Notes: generated by a model not told the origin, from the sequence alone. A stretch of DNA of 64,000 nucleotides from Nymphaea colorata (GCF_008831285.2 NC_045147.1:21220981-21284980), one strand, 5' to 3'; positions 52,310-64,000 are shown, counted from the stretch's first letter. Made by a program: numbers and translations.

Positions 52310-52560
52310 TGTCGTTTCCCATCAGGCCGACCCGGTTCAATAAGAAGTTTGTCTCGAGTCGAGCCAAGTTTGTGATGGCTGCCCAAGTCTGCCCCAACAC
52401 CCAAAACCTGAGTCTGGCCTGGCTCGGCCTGATTAAAATAAATATATATATATTTAATATAAAATAATACATAAATATAATTAATTGCAATATATATATA
52501 TTGAAAAATAATTATCGAGTCCAATGGAGCCCAATCAGGTCAGGCCGATAAGTTGAAGAG
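52310..52560. repeat. GGCCCGA-type dispersed repeat, copy 2
   Basis: GCCGACCCGGTTCAATAAG, CACCCAAAACCTGAGTCTGG, CTCGGCCTGATTAAAATAAA, an A+T core and CAATCAGGTCAGGCCGATA. About 700 bp from the other copy and in similar orientation. Confidence 0.5.
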
Positions 52561-53309
52561 CCGAGTACTGAGTATCAAGTGAAAAGAAACAGAAAATAAG
52601 ATCCGGGTGACAAAAAGGAGAGCTTCAGCCCAAACGGTTTCATACGAAACCCTTTTGCCTCCTCTCACAAAACCCTAATTTTCCACTTACAAGAGATTGA
52701 GAGAAATCGCAGCATGCTGCCAACTCTCCAACCCGAGAAGCTCAGGGATGAACATCGACTACCGTTTAAGAGAAGATAGAAAATAAAGGAAAACAATATC
52801 ATATCTTCATTTCGGATCGGTTTTTGGTTTTAACTTAAAAGAATAAGTGTTCATGCTGCCAAACAGTGAGATTGAATCCAATAGTAGCAGCATCACCAAA
52901 TTATTGACTCTTTTGTGACCAATCGATTTTTTAACACCCTGATGAATGATTTTTAAGTTGAGGCTAACCGGAAAACGGGTTTCCATGACAGGATAAAGCG
53001 AGGCAGCTATGGACCATAAAAGGCAATCGATTGCATCGCTTCATATCTGTCCCAAATTTGAATTGGTTTTTAAGGGGAAAGGTAAGGTTGTGGGGGTGTT
53101 TCGGTTTCAAGAACTGAACCGATTTGTTAAGGCGTCTCAGTTTCAAGAACCGAGTTGTGGGAGCTGTCTAAGCCAAGATTGTATCCTCCTGGTTGGTTTC
53201 TGTCCATACGATGCGAGACCAGTACGCATTTATTTGTTTTTTTCTATTTTTAAATTAATTTGAGCTATGGTGTAAAAACCACATAAAGGCATTTCTTTAT
53301 ATTTTTGGC

Positions 53310-53565
53310 CAGCTCTGGATACAAGTCAGGCTTGAGTTTGAGTCAATTGTAGTCCTACTCCATATACTCTACCAAAGCTCGAACTCAACTCTCGGGAACT
53401 AAAACCTAAAGCTCAATCATACTTTAGCTCGGCAACAAGCTAACACTCAAATTTAATCGTTTCAACTTGTTTGCCAACCAGAGTTTTAATTGAACGAACC
53501 TCTAACTTAACTGAACAAGCGAGTTCGTGAATAGTGTACTGCCACTCCATTGGGAAATTGAGTTG
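53310..53565. repeat. CTCGA-type dispersed repeat
   Basis: Words such as CCAAAGCTCGAACTCAACTC, TTTAGCTCGGCAACAAGC and AACAAGCGAGTTCGTGAATAG. Similar composition and words occur at 39600-39715. This type is common in plant genomes as a small transposon derivative; the class is not determined. Confidence 0.45.
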
Positions 53566-53688
53566 ATGACATGGCTTTTGCTACCAGTAGAGCTATAAAT
53601 TGTTCATTATTAGAAGAACCCAACTATAGTTTCAAAACTTTGTTATAATTTTTTAAAATTTTTTATCTAAGGCTACTGCACATCCACA

Positions 53689-53722
53689 AATATCGTGATA
53701 TTTTCAAAAATATCACGATATT
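53689..53722. repeat. Perfect 16-bp inverted repeat with 2-nt loop
   Basis: AATATCGTGATATTTT pairs with AAAATATCACGATATT around CA. It lies in an A+T-rich block (about 53640-54140) that may be a degraded MITE, but matching ends and target duplication are not clear. Confidence 0.7.
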
Positions 53723-54389
53723 GGTGACAAAATAAAAAAAACGATAAAAATGGGAAGATATCTGATATATTAAAAAAACATTAAAAAATGAATTCATCGT
53801 GATATTATAGTGATTTTTTCATTCGTTTTTATTTCATTTTCTGTTTTTTATTTTTGTCAACTTTTGTTTCATTCTTTTATTTTCCTCTTGTTTTAGGTAT
53901 TTAACATGACCTCCTAAATGCAATATAATACTTCTTACTTTTTCAGTTTTTGTATTTTTATTTGACATTTTTTATTTTAAAAAAAATCAAGATTTTCCCA
54001 ATATCTTTCTGAAAACAAAAATTGTCCATAAATACCTGATAAAAACTTCACCAATAAAAATTTAAGAATCATATTTGTAGCTATGATGAATTATTTTTAA
54101 ATCAAATGTATTTTTTTTTTTTTTATTTGAAAGGAACGCTACTGTAGATCCCTTGATTCCACCCCAACTTTCATCAGCCTATCAACCTGACCAGTTGTCA
54201 TATAACCAAACTTTATAAAATGAAAAGGGGCTCTCTTGATAAAGATACGAAAAAAACCGAAGAAATTGGAGGCCCTAAATTCCACATGTCCGCTTAATGG
54301 GTGTTGTACCTAGACTGAATTTGATGTGTAAAGTCTTAAAAGAGAGAAAAGAAGAGGCACATTGGATCACTTAAAAGCTATGCCACCAA

Positions 54390-54436
54390 GATGTGGGTGC
54401 GGGTGTAGATGCGGGTGCGGGTGTAGATGCGGGTGT
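54390..54436 (+). repeat. 18-bp minisatellite, 2.6 units
   Basis: Units GATGTGGGTGCGGGTGTA, GATGCGGGTGCGGGTGTA and a partial GATGCGGGTGT, strongly G-rich on the plus strand and surrounded by A+T-rich DNA. Confidence 0.85.
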
Positions 54437-56799
54437 CAGCGCAGTACATCTCAAAAAATTTAGGTGTAGTGGTGCGGCAAAAATATTTATTATTATTAAT
54501 ATATTATTATTATATATTAATAATATCAACTTTATTAAAAAAACCAAAAAAATAAACTCAAATTAACGTGGTGTGTCGCGTTCTTTGCTGCGGGCACGCC
54601 GTCAAACGATGAACTTTACTTGTTTTTTTCGTGGTGAAACTTTGCGGATCATAACATGGACTAACGCTGGACCTGGATTTGGAGTAAATTTTCCTTAAAG
54701 CATAACCGATCCAATTATTGTTATAGGTCCCATTGAATGCTTGATTGAATCTTCGAATTATTCTTCCTTCTTTGATGGCGACCAAATTCAATGAAACTCC
54801 CAATCGGTCAGAATCGTGGATCCACAATTTCATTCTTGGGGTCATTTGGGGTTTGATTGATGGGTGTAGATGAATCTTTTTCACCATTAAAAAAAACAAA
54901 AACAGGGAAAACTTCCCCCTTTTGTATCGAGATTTAACTGATGATCTGAACCATTAACATCCTCGGCGGTCCATGTGGATGTACAAAACAGTGTGTTCGA
55001 AGAGGCATAGCATAGTTGGTTGATTTGAGTGTCATTCTGACAATATGTCCATAGTTCAGTTCTTTTTGGGTGCTGCTCTGACCACCCAAGTTTCAAAACA
55101 AAGCTATAAGCTTCCCAAAACAGAACGTTCATTGTCTCATCCTGCACGCTCGTGGAACACATGGGACACTAGAAATTTTCCTAATCAAGCACAACAAAGG
55201 ACCATCGTCATCGCAACGTCCACTTCCACATTTCTTAAGAACGTGTTTGATAATGCATGCCTTGTGTTTGCATGGGACCAAGCCAACTGTTTCGCCGCGT
55301 TCTGCTCGTTCAGGGAAACACATTTTCCGTTAGGATGTGTTGATGTTACTGGTAACAGAACCACCGTTCTTTAGACATGATCAATTAAAAGCGCCTTTAT
55401 GAAATGCAAGATCGTATACTTATCATCTGAAAACACATATTCCTCCTTTTACTAATACTTCATAATGTTATTGTAAATTATGACTAATACATGAGAATTT
55501 TTCACCTCATATGGCTATTGATTCAATTCTTTGAAATGAATTAGATCATTCTTCTCGTCTAGAGAATCTCTCTCTTCTTCGAATAACCAGCATGAATTGA
55601 GTCATGTTTTAATCGAACACTTTTCATTTTAAGTTATGTTAAAGGGATAATTTTGTTTACCAAATAAACGTAAGTGGATCAAATCACTATCTTATAATTA
55701 CTATAATAAGAAGAGATCTTTGAAACAACTGCGCCAAGAGTAGCGACGTCGACGGGCTGGTAAGATCTGATTTTCGACCAGACCGTTTTAGTTGGATTGG
55801 GCGAAGAGAAGTGGTGATGATTACAATTGGACCCGAAACTAAGCTATTTAGCTCTCTGAATCCAAAACCAAATCCAACATCGGATAAGGATCCGAACCGA
55901 TCGTGTGTGAAAGTCAGATCTGCTGCAGTCACAAACTTCACCTAATCTCTTAATGTTGCTAAAAGAAAGAAAAAAAGAAGACTTAGATGTACTTCGAATA
56001 TTTAAATAATATTGGAATGGTTATTTAATGCACATAGAGCGGAAAATAAATAATTTGCGATTGGCAGAAATTTTGGTAACTACAGAGCAACCATGAATGT
56101 GCGAAGCAGGTAGGCATTTATTGTAGCAGCAAAGTCACACATGTAACCAACACGCCCATAAGCGAAGCTTTTATTTTTTTGTTAAATTTCTGAAAAGTAC
56201 ACAAATTTTTTGTTAAAATATATATGGTTATTTATAATCAAAATGATATAAAAACACAATGAAAAATAATTTATTTTTATATATAATTAAGCAGGGCTCG
56301 AGCCGGCGATGGTCGGGCTGCCTAAGGCCAATATTTTTAAGGCTCGGGTCCGAGCCGACTTGGGTTAGGTGCTCTGCTCGGCCACGCCACGCCCCATGTA
56401 TTGTGTGGGGCCCGCACTGATAGCTCGTCTTTCTGTGCCTGAAAATTAATTTTTGAGGTTTCCCGCCTTGAGGAGGATTCCATTTTCTTTGCCGCCCAAC
56501 TGAGTGAACAGGAGGAGTCCAGCCTCTGCGTACAGGCGTAACGGCCGCCAACAGAAAAGCCCTTATCTCTTTCTGAATTTACGTGCCATACCCTTACCTC
56601 ACGATAAAGCACGCAAGTCCCCGTCTGGTGGTCGCGATAACGCTGCAGCAGGCCCACAGGCACTGTTGTAATTTCCTTAGTAGTCGTGTCGCTAAAACTG
56701 CGCTGCCTTCCAGCTAAGGATGTGGCAAAGTTGTAGTTTTCTCTAACAGCGGCTGCTTTTGTAAGGTGCCCGTGACCGCGGCCTTAACAAAAAGGCAGC

Positions 56800-59700
56800 A
56801 GTCTGAACCGAAGAGTCTCTTTTAACTCTCTCCCTCTGCTATCGGTTGCTCGCCGGGATCTTTTCCGGCCAGAGTTGTTGCTGCCTGATGGCCGGATCCG
56901 CCGCCGAACTGCTGGTAAAGGTTGTTATCTCCCTCTGTTCTTGTGGAATCGTTCTTGTTCTGTCTTCTTCTCGTTTTAGTTGTTCTCATCCAAGCGATGC
57001 GATTCCTTTTTGGTTCCCGTGCTAGAGTCGATGCTTGCTTCGCCTTACTTGTTTGGTCTTTGGATTGCTGTCGATGGTCTGAAACGCATCATGCTACTAA
57101 TTTCTTGAACATATGCGCAATATTTTGTTGTGTGATGGAGTTCATTTCTGCCGATTACACGCTGTTCAGTACTAAAATGCTCAGATCTTCCGTTTTCTTT
57201 CGATTCTGGGAGTCTTGATAGGGAATGGTTCCGTTCAGATCATGCTTCGGCTGGTCGTAACGACCGGAAACTGGTAGCTCTTCATTGGATTTGGGCGTTT
57301 CTAGTACATACGGGTCGCTGTCTTGCTCGAACGCAGGCTAACCTTCCCAACCTTTCGTTCGAGCTTTCCTCATCTCAAAGTCGTTTTCCTAGTCCGTTGT
57401 TCTCGTTTCTCCTTATTTCGACGAATCGGCGGTCTGTGGCTCTGGTGGCCCTGACGCTCTGGGCGTGTTAGGCTGTCAAAGGGTAAATTCCGTCATTTCA
57501 GGTTGTAATTTTTTGTCACTTTCGCTGTGGAGTTTCAGTTTCACAGGTTGTTCCGAGTCGCTCAGTGCGGTGACAAATGACGCAAATATCCTTTTATTGT
57601 AGGGTGTGGTTTCCAAATTTCCTCCTTTCACATCGCCAGTTAGCCAATCTTGGCACTCGTCTAGAAGCTTTAGGAAGTCTGGATCTGTGTGAAACTTGAA
57701 TCCTTATGGAATTGGACTCGTCCCGCCCATTTGAACCGAAACCAGCTTCATTGAATTTGCACGGGAACCAGGCAAGTACTCAGGTAACAACTGTCCGTCA
57801 AGAGTCGGATTAAGTTTGATGTCATAAATGGGAGTGTCAGATGACGCCAGGTTCAGTTCAGTGTGGCTTCTATACACAGGCGGCCCAAATCTGGCTGGAT
57901 ATGCGTTGACGAGCTTCTCTTATTTGCGTCTTTCATCTTTGTTCCTACAATATAATTCGCGGTCTCTTCGCTTTTTCACGTGATGCACGTTGGCGAGGGC
58001 CAATGCTCTTTGTATTGTTACTACGGACAAAGGGCAGGACGGTCTTTGATGAGGTGAAATTGACTTGCATTATCCCCTTCATCTCCGCTTTTATGACGCG
58101 GCCTTCCATATAGGGCGCATAGGTCCCGCTGCTTGGAGAGCAATAATCAAAAGGGCGACTGCGGGAATAAAAAAAAAAGATCGAGAAAGACTCGAAAAAG
58201 TGATTATCTCGTCATTTTCTCTGTGTTGGATAGGAAGAAAGTTTGCTTATGTAGGAACTCCACTTGTCGTGGCCCGGGAAATTGTAGGGCTGAAACAGCT
58301 AGTGCAGAAAAATTTGATGAAACCCTTCTGATTATATGGTTTTTTAATATTAAGTGCTATATTGCCTACTTATTTAGGTTAGGGACAATGTCCATTCATC
58401 CCCACATTATTCTTGATCCATGTTTTGAAAAACATGTGTTCCATTTCTATGTTTTTTTTCTTAGACGACGAATCTGGAAACTACATTTTGCAAGATTTGC
58501 TATATTTCATAGCTTTAGGTACATCCGGAGTGGGTTCTGCCCGTGTCTGACGAAGAATATTGTGGAAAAACAAGGTTAGAAGGTTGTAGAGCTGATATTT
58601 GATCTAGGGTCTACCAATGTTGGCTAGTTTCATTTCTAAAAGAGATTCAAGTGAATGATATTTTCTTTACGGCCGTACCATTTAGCTAGATGGTGTTGCT
58701 GAAAACTTTCAAACAAGTGAATGATTGCTTCACCTCTATCTTTTAACTTCGGTTGACTGTCACTAAACTAAAGCCAAACTGAACTCAGAAAATAATTCGT
58801 AACCAGAAAATATTATAACATGGCATAATTCACGCTATTGAAGCTAAGCGAGGTTTTATTTTACATCTCTATTGTGAGCTGCGAACAAAAATCGTCTACT
58901 ATAAAAAAAATCTTGAACAGTCGAGAACTTTTGCCAAGAAAATGTGACTGATCAATCAACTTGATGCAGATGATCGACCTTCTCATGCACGCCCGGTTGC
59001 TGGCGCTTTTGAGGCGTATAGTCTTAATGTTATTCATGATTAGGATTCTAATTTTGTATACGGGTTTTCTCATCTCTAAATAATTTTGAAATTTTCATGT
59101 ATTTACTTGTACTTTGATTCTGTGGCCTTACCTCAGGACCCTATAAGGATATATTAGGAATTTTGTATTATCTGCTGCTGGCATATGCTTTCTCGTATCC
59201 TTTGCAGTATCTTGACTCAATGGCGCCTCTTACGCGTGGTTGATTTTGGCTTTCATTACTAAGCTGTGGTTCAGTTTCTCATGTCACACAGAGAGAGGGG
59301 GAGAGAGAGAGAGAGGGAGAGATTTTCATTGTATTCTTTATTCTGTAATATTTAAAAATGAAGGCCCATGTGAATCCATCAGCCGTGAGACCATCACCAT
59401 GACCTCTCCTCCCCTTTCCTCTGCTCTTGGTTTATTTAATGCGATTCAATAAACCAAGTGCGTTTGGTTGAATTTATTATTTTATTTTGTCTGGTTCTAG
59501 TCTCTTTGATCCTTCATCTGTATATTTCTCTTCTCCTTCTCCAGCGGGAGTTCTTATCGGGTGATTCTAAATCGATTTGGACCAAGCCATGGTAAGAGCC
59601 TCTCTAACTTCCTCTGTTTCTCTTTTCCCGACTTGTGTCTTTCTGGCTTTCCCCGTCCTTCTGCGTAGAGGAAGCCCCTTGGAAGCCTTTTCCAGTTCGA

Positions 59701-60421
59701 TTTGTACGGAGGCGAGAGACCTCCAGAATCCAGGCTCCTCTACCTCCGCTTCTCGCTTCATCTTGTCAGTCACCGGCATCGGAAGCTTAGTTGTCTCTGC
59801 ATGTGACCATCGTCTTCGCTCCTTGTAATCCTTGCCCCTTGGTACAATAATAGGGGCGCTTTGGTCTGTTTATGTCTATAGGTTGCAACTTACTGCTGGT
59901 GGTTTTCGCCTTCCTGTGATAGTAATGTTCGCTGTTCCGTGGATAGGTTTATGAAAACGACCCCTTTCATATAGGTCTGTTACACGAAAACCTGGGCCAT
60001 TCTCCCCCCACCTTGAGAAGCGTAAACCAAGGTGGTATTCATAGTTTAATTACGGGCGTTTTCGTCTTTTCCTGCAAAAATGGGTCGGTTACTTTCTGGT
60101 TTGTGCGTCCCCCGTCGGGAACTGATCGATCGCGGGTTCGGAAAGCTGGATATCGTCCGCGCGTTTTGGGCTGTTGCCGTGTGTTTGAGATGATTATTCT
60201 GGTTTCTGTTTGTTTCGCTTAACTTCTACTGTTGGGCTGTTTGTGCCTTGAGGTGGCTCTTGGTGGTGGTTAACGTTTGCTTGATGCTAATTGTGGCTAT
60301 CGCCCTGATATTTAAGTAGTAACTCTGCTTTTCCCTCCTTCGACAGACGACATAGAGCAGTTCTGCTTTCTCTCGTCCCCACTAGAAACTCAATTTACTG
60401 CAGCCGGCTAAGCTCGGAAAA
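56800..60421 (+). promoter_or_regulatory. Probable promoter, leader exons and leader introns of the NET4-like gene
   Basis: A leader acceptor CGACAG ends at 60349, leaving 60350-60421 as the leader part of the first coding exon. Upstream donor candidates are CTG|GTAAAGG near 56914, in a G+C-rich CT-tract-led exon (about 56830-56914), and CATG|GTAAGAG near 59591. The T-rich sequence between them looks intronic. If the 56.9-kb exon is spliced to 60350, it forms a short upstream open reading frame starting MAGSAAELL and ending in TAG. The order of leader exons cannot be fixed by eye. Confidence 0.35.
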
Positions 60422-63400
60422 ATGAAGAAGATGTCGTCCATGAAGTCCCACTCATGGTGGTGGGACAGCCATATTAGTCCGAAGAACTCGAAATGGCTTG
60501 CCGAGAATCTGGAAGGTCAGTCTCTCCTTTCCCTCTTTTTCTATTATAAGTTCCTTTTCCGGTTCTGAAATTCGGACTCGCTTCTTAACCGAGCCTTGTG
60601 ACAGCCATCTGGTTGAGTGAGTACGCAAGGCTATGGCCCGATTTGGGTAATCAACTTGTTTGGACGCTGGTAGGTCTAAAGTGGGTAGGGACCTTATCCT
60701 CCCCCACCCCCGGAAAGGGAGAGCCCATTTTTACGTCATTGACGCCAGGCCACCTTTCCCTATACCAAAGCAAAGCGCTTGTCTAGCGCCGAGCGCGGCT
60801 GCCGCTGCGGTACGTCCACATGGGGCGACGTGGATTCGCAGTCTCGTCACGGCTTGGATTTGATGAAGTTGCCTTTGTGAGACAATGATGGTCATTGACC
60901 AAGCAAACTTGAAGTCGAGGTTTCATTTATTTATTCTTGCTTTTGACTCGTCTCTTATATGCAATTAGATCCCAAATTAGTCCCAATACGAAAGGAAATG
61001 GAAAGAGGGCAGGATAAGTAAAGGATACCACGCTTTTTTTTTTGTAGTTTCAGGATGTACTTGCTGCTCGTCGTAGTAGACGAACTCCGTCGCGCTGATG
61101 TCACATTGCAGCCATTATCCAGTTCACTAGCGGCAACATAATTAGGCCCCCCTCTTGTACTCTAATGTCCAAATGTTGCCCCTCAATGCGAGAGCTTTGC
61201 ACTGCAGAAAGTGGTTTCGTTTCATAAGATGCGAACCGTTCCATAGTGGACCTTGCTAGACCTAGTTCATTATGTAAATGCGAGATCCTTGAATGCCTGA
61301 AAGTGGTTTCGTTCCACAAGATGCGAACGTAGGTAGTGGACCTTAGTGCAGCTTAACTGAATCATGTTCATGGTTTTCAGAGATGGACAAGAGCGTGACG
61401 AGGATGCTAAAGCTGATCGAAGAGGACGCCGACTCGTTCGCCAAGAAGGCGGAGATGTACTACGAGAAGCGCCCTGAGTTGGTCTCCCTCGTCGAGGACT
61501 TCTACCGCATGTACCGGTCGCTTGCCGAGCGATACGACCAGGTGACGGTCGAGCTGAGGAAAAACGTGCCGGCAGAGATGCAGTCCCAGGGCTCCTCCGA
61601 CCTCTCGGCTGACGGCTCCCCCCCTTCGAGCCGGTCTAAGAAAAGCCGCCGTCCTGAAACGAAACACCGTGCTGCTGGCTTCGACGTGTTTCTCGGCTCG
61701 GGCGGCAGTGCCACGGAGCGGTCCCGCAAGAGCAGTGATTCCTCCTCCTCTTCCTCCTCCGATTCGGGATCCGAGTCCGAAGTCTCGGATGAATCGGTTC
61801 GCAAAATATTGTTTGGGTCGCCGGGGAACGGCAACCACGAAGATGTGCAGAGCAAGATAGCGTCGCTGGAATCGGAGCTCGCGGCGGTCAGCGAGAAGCT
61901 TAGGGTCACTGAGGAGGAGGCCCGCAAGGCTAACCTCGAGATGGACGAGGTGCGGTTGGAGACCGAGGCGAGGAAATCGGAGTTCAGCGCCTCGGTAACA
62001 AAGCTGGAGGGAGAGGTCGAGAGACTGCGGGCTGAACTCGAGGAAGCTCGCGGGGAGGTCAACGAACGAAAGGCGGAGATCGATGTGCAGGCAGCTAGAG
62101 CAGCCGAGCTTCAGGATCTCGTTGCCGAGATAAATCGCGAATCGTCTCAGGCTGCCAAACAATTCTCGTCGGAAAAGTTGCAGTTGGAGAAAGATCTCCA
62201 ACTTCTGCTGAAGTCTCGAGCCGAACTGGAGGGAGATTGCGCGCGGTGGGTCTCGAAGGCGGAATCACTAGAATCGGAGATTGCAAACTTGAAAACGGAG
62301 AGGTCAGACTTGGAAACCCTGTACGAGACTGTGAAGGTCGAGAACTCTGCACGAGAAAGCCGTATCGACGGAATGAACCGGGAATTGGATGAGGCGAAAC
62401 AGAGGCAGGACACTCTCGTATCGGAGAAGAACGGACTCGAAGCCCGTGTACTGGAGCTCTTGGCCATGGTGAACGTGAAGCGGGAGAACGCCATCGCTGA
62501 AGCGGCGGGAAAATTCTCGTCGGAGAAGTCTCGCGCCGAGAAAGAGCGAAACGAGCTGCTGAAATCCCAGGAGGTCCTTCAAGCGGAACTTGAGCGACTC
62601 AGAACAAAGGGAGAATTTCTGGAATCGGAAATATCACGCCTCAGGGCTGATAGATCCGAGCTGCAAAGCCTGTTCGAGGTGGCAAAGGCTGAAAATTCTT
62701 CCAAAGAAGCGCGCTTGGACAGGATAAATAGGGAATTATGCGAGGTAAAGGGGCGGTATGATAGTCTCGTCTCGGAGAAGGATGCACTTGAACTCCGCGT
62801 TCGGGAACTGACGGATTCCGCCAGGAGTTTGTCATCGGAGAAATCCGCTCTCGAACGTGATTTGTCTGAGTTGCGTATGTCACGTGAAGATCTGGAGAAG
62901 GAGATCCAGGAGTCGAAGCGGAAGATGGAGTCGCTTGAATCGGAAATGCTGAGCCTGAAAGCGGAGAAATCAGCAGCGGTGAGCCGGTTTGAGTCGGTTC
63001 AAGCTGAGAAGGATGCACTTGAAATCCGGATGCTCGAAATGACGGACTCCGCCAGCAATTTGTCGTCGGAAAAATCTGTTCTGGAACGTGAATTGTCTGA
63101 GTTGCGTACATCGCGGGAAGTTCTGGAAATAGCGATCTGTGAACTGAAGCAGAAAACTCAGTCGCTTGAATCAGAGTTGTCAAGCCTGAGGGCGGAGATA
63201 TCAGCAGCCGATAACAGGTTCGGGGCGGTTCAGGCAGAAAAGCTGGCTGTGGAGGAGAGATTGGAGGAAGTGACCAGGGAATCGGACGAAGTACGAGCGG
63301 AACATCACCGTCTCGTCTCGGACAGGTCAACTTTTGAAGCCCGGATCAAGTCACTGGAGGACGAGGTTGCGAACTCCTTCGCAGAGGGGGCTCGAATCAT

Positions 63401-63983
63401 GGACGAACTATCCAAGTTGTCTCGGGCTTCGTCTGCTCTGGAAGAGGAGCTTCGATTGTCCGTCTCAAAGGCGGAATCACTGGAAGCGGACATGTCGAGG
63501 CTTGAGACCGAGAAATCGGATCTGGAGGTCCGGTACGAGGCTGTGAGGGTGGAAAACTCGGAGAAAGAGAAGAGGCTGGAAGCAGCGAACCGGAATTTGG
63601 ACGGTTGGAAGCTCAAGTACGACATGCTGGTGGCGGAGAGGGACACGCTGCAGGCAAGGATCTCGAATCTGGTGGTAAAATCCGAGAATGCTGAGAACCG
63701 GATCCGGGAGATGGATAAGCACCTGAGTGATCTGCATGTGGAACACGCGCGCTTGATTGCCGGTGCGACTTCGGACGGGCAACGGGTCCGGGAGGCGCAG
63801 GCGAGGTCTGCGGCGCTGGAAGAGGAGGTGGAGCGGTTGAAGGCTGTGGTCTCGGAGGGGGCGGAGGCGAAGCGCGAGGTAATCCGGCAACTGTGCTTCT
63901 CTCTGGATCACCTTCAAGGCAGTTACGACGAGCTCCGGCGGGCGCTGCATCATAACAAGAGGAGCACCGTGCTGGCCTCGTGA
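60422..63983 (+). CDS. NET4: NETWORKED-family actin-binding protein, NET4-like
   Basis: Two coding exons, 60422-60515 and 61381-63983 (CTGGAAG|GTCAGT to TTTTCAG|AG), give 898 residues. Residues 1-105 form a complete NAB (KIP1-like) actin-binding domain: [20 protein letters not shown], then [40 protein letters not shown] and ERYDQ. Wording matches the NET4 group, which links actin to the tonoplast in Arabidopsis. A basic/Ser-rich linker ([13 protein letters not shown]) and an acidic Ser run ([15 protein letters not shown]) follow, then a very long coiled coil from about residue 180 to the end. The protein is clearly longer than the roughly 550-residue Arabidopsis NET4 proteins (from memory). 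A 231-bp (77-codon) tandem repeat lies at 62775-63236. Exon 2 is much more G+C-rich than the surroundings. Confidence 0.9.
61207..61344 (+). repeat. Direct repeat in the NET4-like intron next to the acceptor
   Basis: GAAAGTGGTTTCGTT, ATAAGATGCGAAC and TAGTGGACCTT (61207-61254) recur at 61299-61344 with a few changes, 92 bp apart. The second unit ends about 35 bp before the splice acceptor. Confidence 0.85.
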
Positions 63984-64000
63984 ATGATCTTCGGCGGCAG

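Larger units (their letters stand above)
44640..56800. other. Gene-poor interval with transposon remnants
   Basis: Over 12 kb without a gene I can support. Identified pieces are listed separately: family A repeats at 45170-45260 and 46868-47060, GGCCCGA-type repeats at 51600-51845, 52310-52560 and 56290-56380, a CTCGA-type repeat at 53310-53565, a hairpin at 53689-53722 and an 18-bp minisatellite at 54390-54436. Unrecognised open frames include 48340-48585 (+; it ends in a hydrophobic WIDSLLILLSAVAILFL segment preceded by an AG acceptor-like site), 50782-51175 (open on both strands), and 54558-55374 (both strands). None shows splice or family evidence. Confidence 0.5.

Noticed and set aside
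54887-55374. Cys/His-rich zinc-finger-like protein on the minus strand
   Set aside because: The Cys and His spacing fits no finger family I know, and the opposite strand is equally open.
61407-63953. Long minus-strand open frames opposite the NET4 exon
   Set aside because: Shadows of a G+C-rich coding exon; no family motif, while the plus frame encodes a complete NAB domain and coiled coil.

Overview
The window is nuclear DNA of a flowering plant. The evidence is the gene set (chloroplast, TOR, auxin-ester and actin/tonoplast genes with plant-type intron structures), introns and intergenic DNA rich in A+T, a nuclear tRNA-Ile, and small DNA-transposon remnants. I cannot name the species from the sequence.

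Layout. From 1 to about 1240 there is little coding sequence, except a possible 20-codon gene tail at the extreme left. Next comes a minus-strand TPR gene of the PYG7/Ycf37 type (1241 to about 7111), whose first exon sits far upstream. The dominant structure is a direct tandem segmental duplication. Copy 1 spans about 4813-18084 and copy 2 about 18103-31021. Each unit carries, left to right, part of PYG7 intron 1 and PYG7 exon 1 (-), a complete five-exon GH5 endo-beta-mannanase of the MAN7 type (+), and an STN8 thylakoid protein kinase (-). The outer breakpoints fall inside the two flanking chloroplast genes. Copy 1 therefore holds the complete PYG7 and a truncated, mutated STN8 pseudogene. 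Copy 2 holds an orphan PYG7 first exon and the complete STN8 (28434-31121). Both mannanase genes look intact, at about 442 residues with about 11 amino-acid differences. Copy 2 also has a 784-bp hAT-like insertion, and the matching empty site is visible in copy 1.

Right of the duplication are an S6 kinase gene (32164-36669, minus, with a possible leader exon near 38634) carrying a MITE in one intron; a tRNA-Ile(AAT) at 40175-40248 (-); and a four-exon methylesterase of the MES17 type (40898-44149, -). A gene-poor, repeat-littered interval runs from about 44.6 to 56.8 kb. Last is a NETWORKED-family NET4-like gene (60422-63983, +), probably with leader exons further left, whose long coiled coil contains a 77-codon tandem repeat.

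The genes do not form a pathway. PYG7 (photosystem I assembly) and STN8 (photosystem II core phosphorylation) are both thylakoid factors, but their proximity may be chance. The most unusual biology is what the duplication did. It separated a transit-peptide-type exon and its promoter from their gene and placed them upstream of a dying kinase copy. It also produced a mannanase pair whose splice-site neighbourhoods carry GC donors and strongly expanded dinucleotide repeats.
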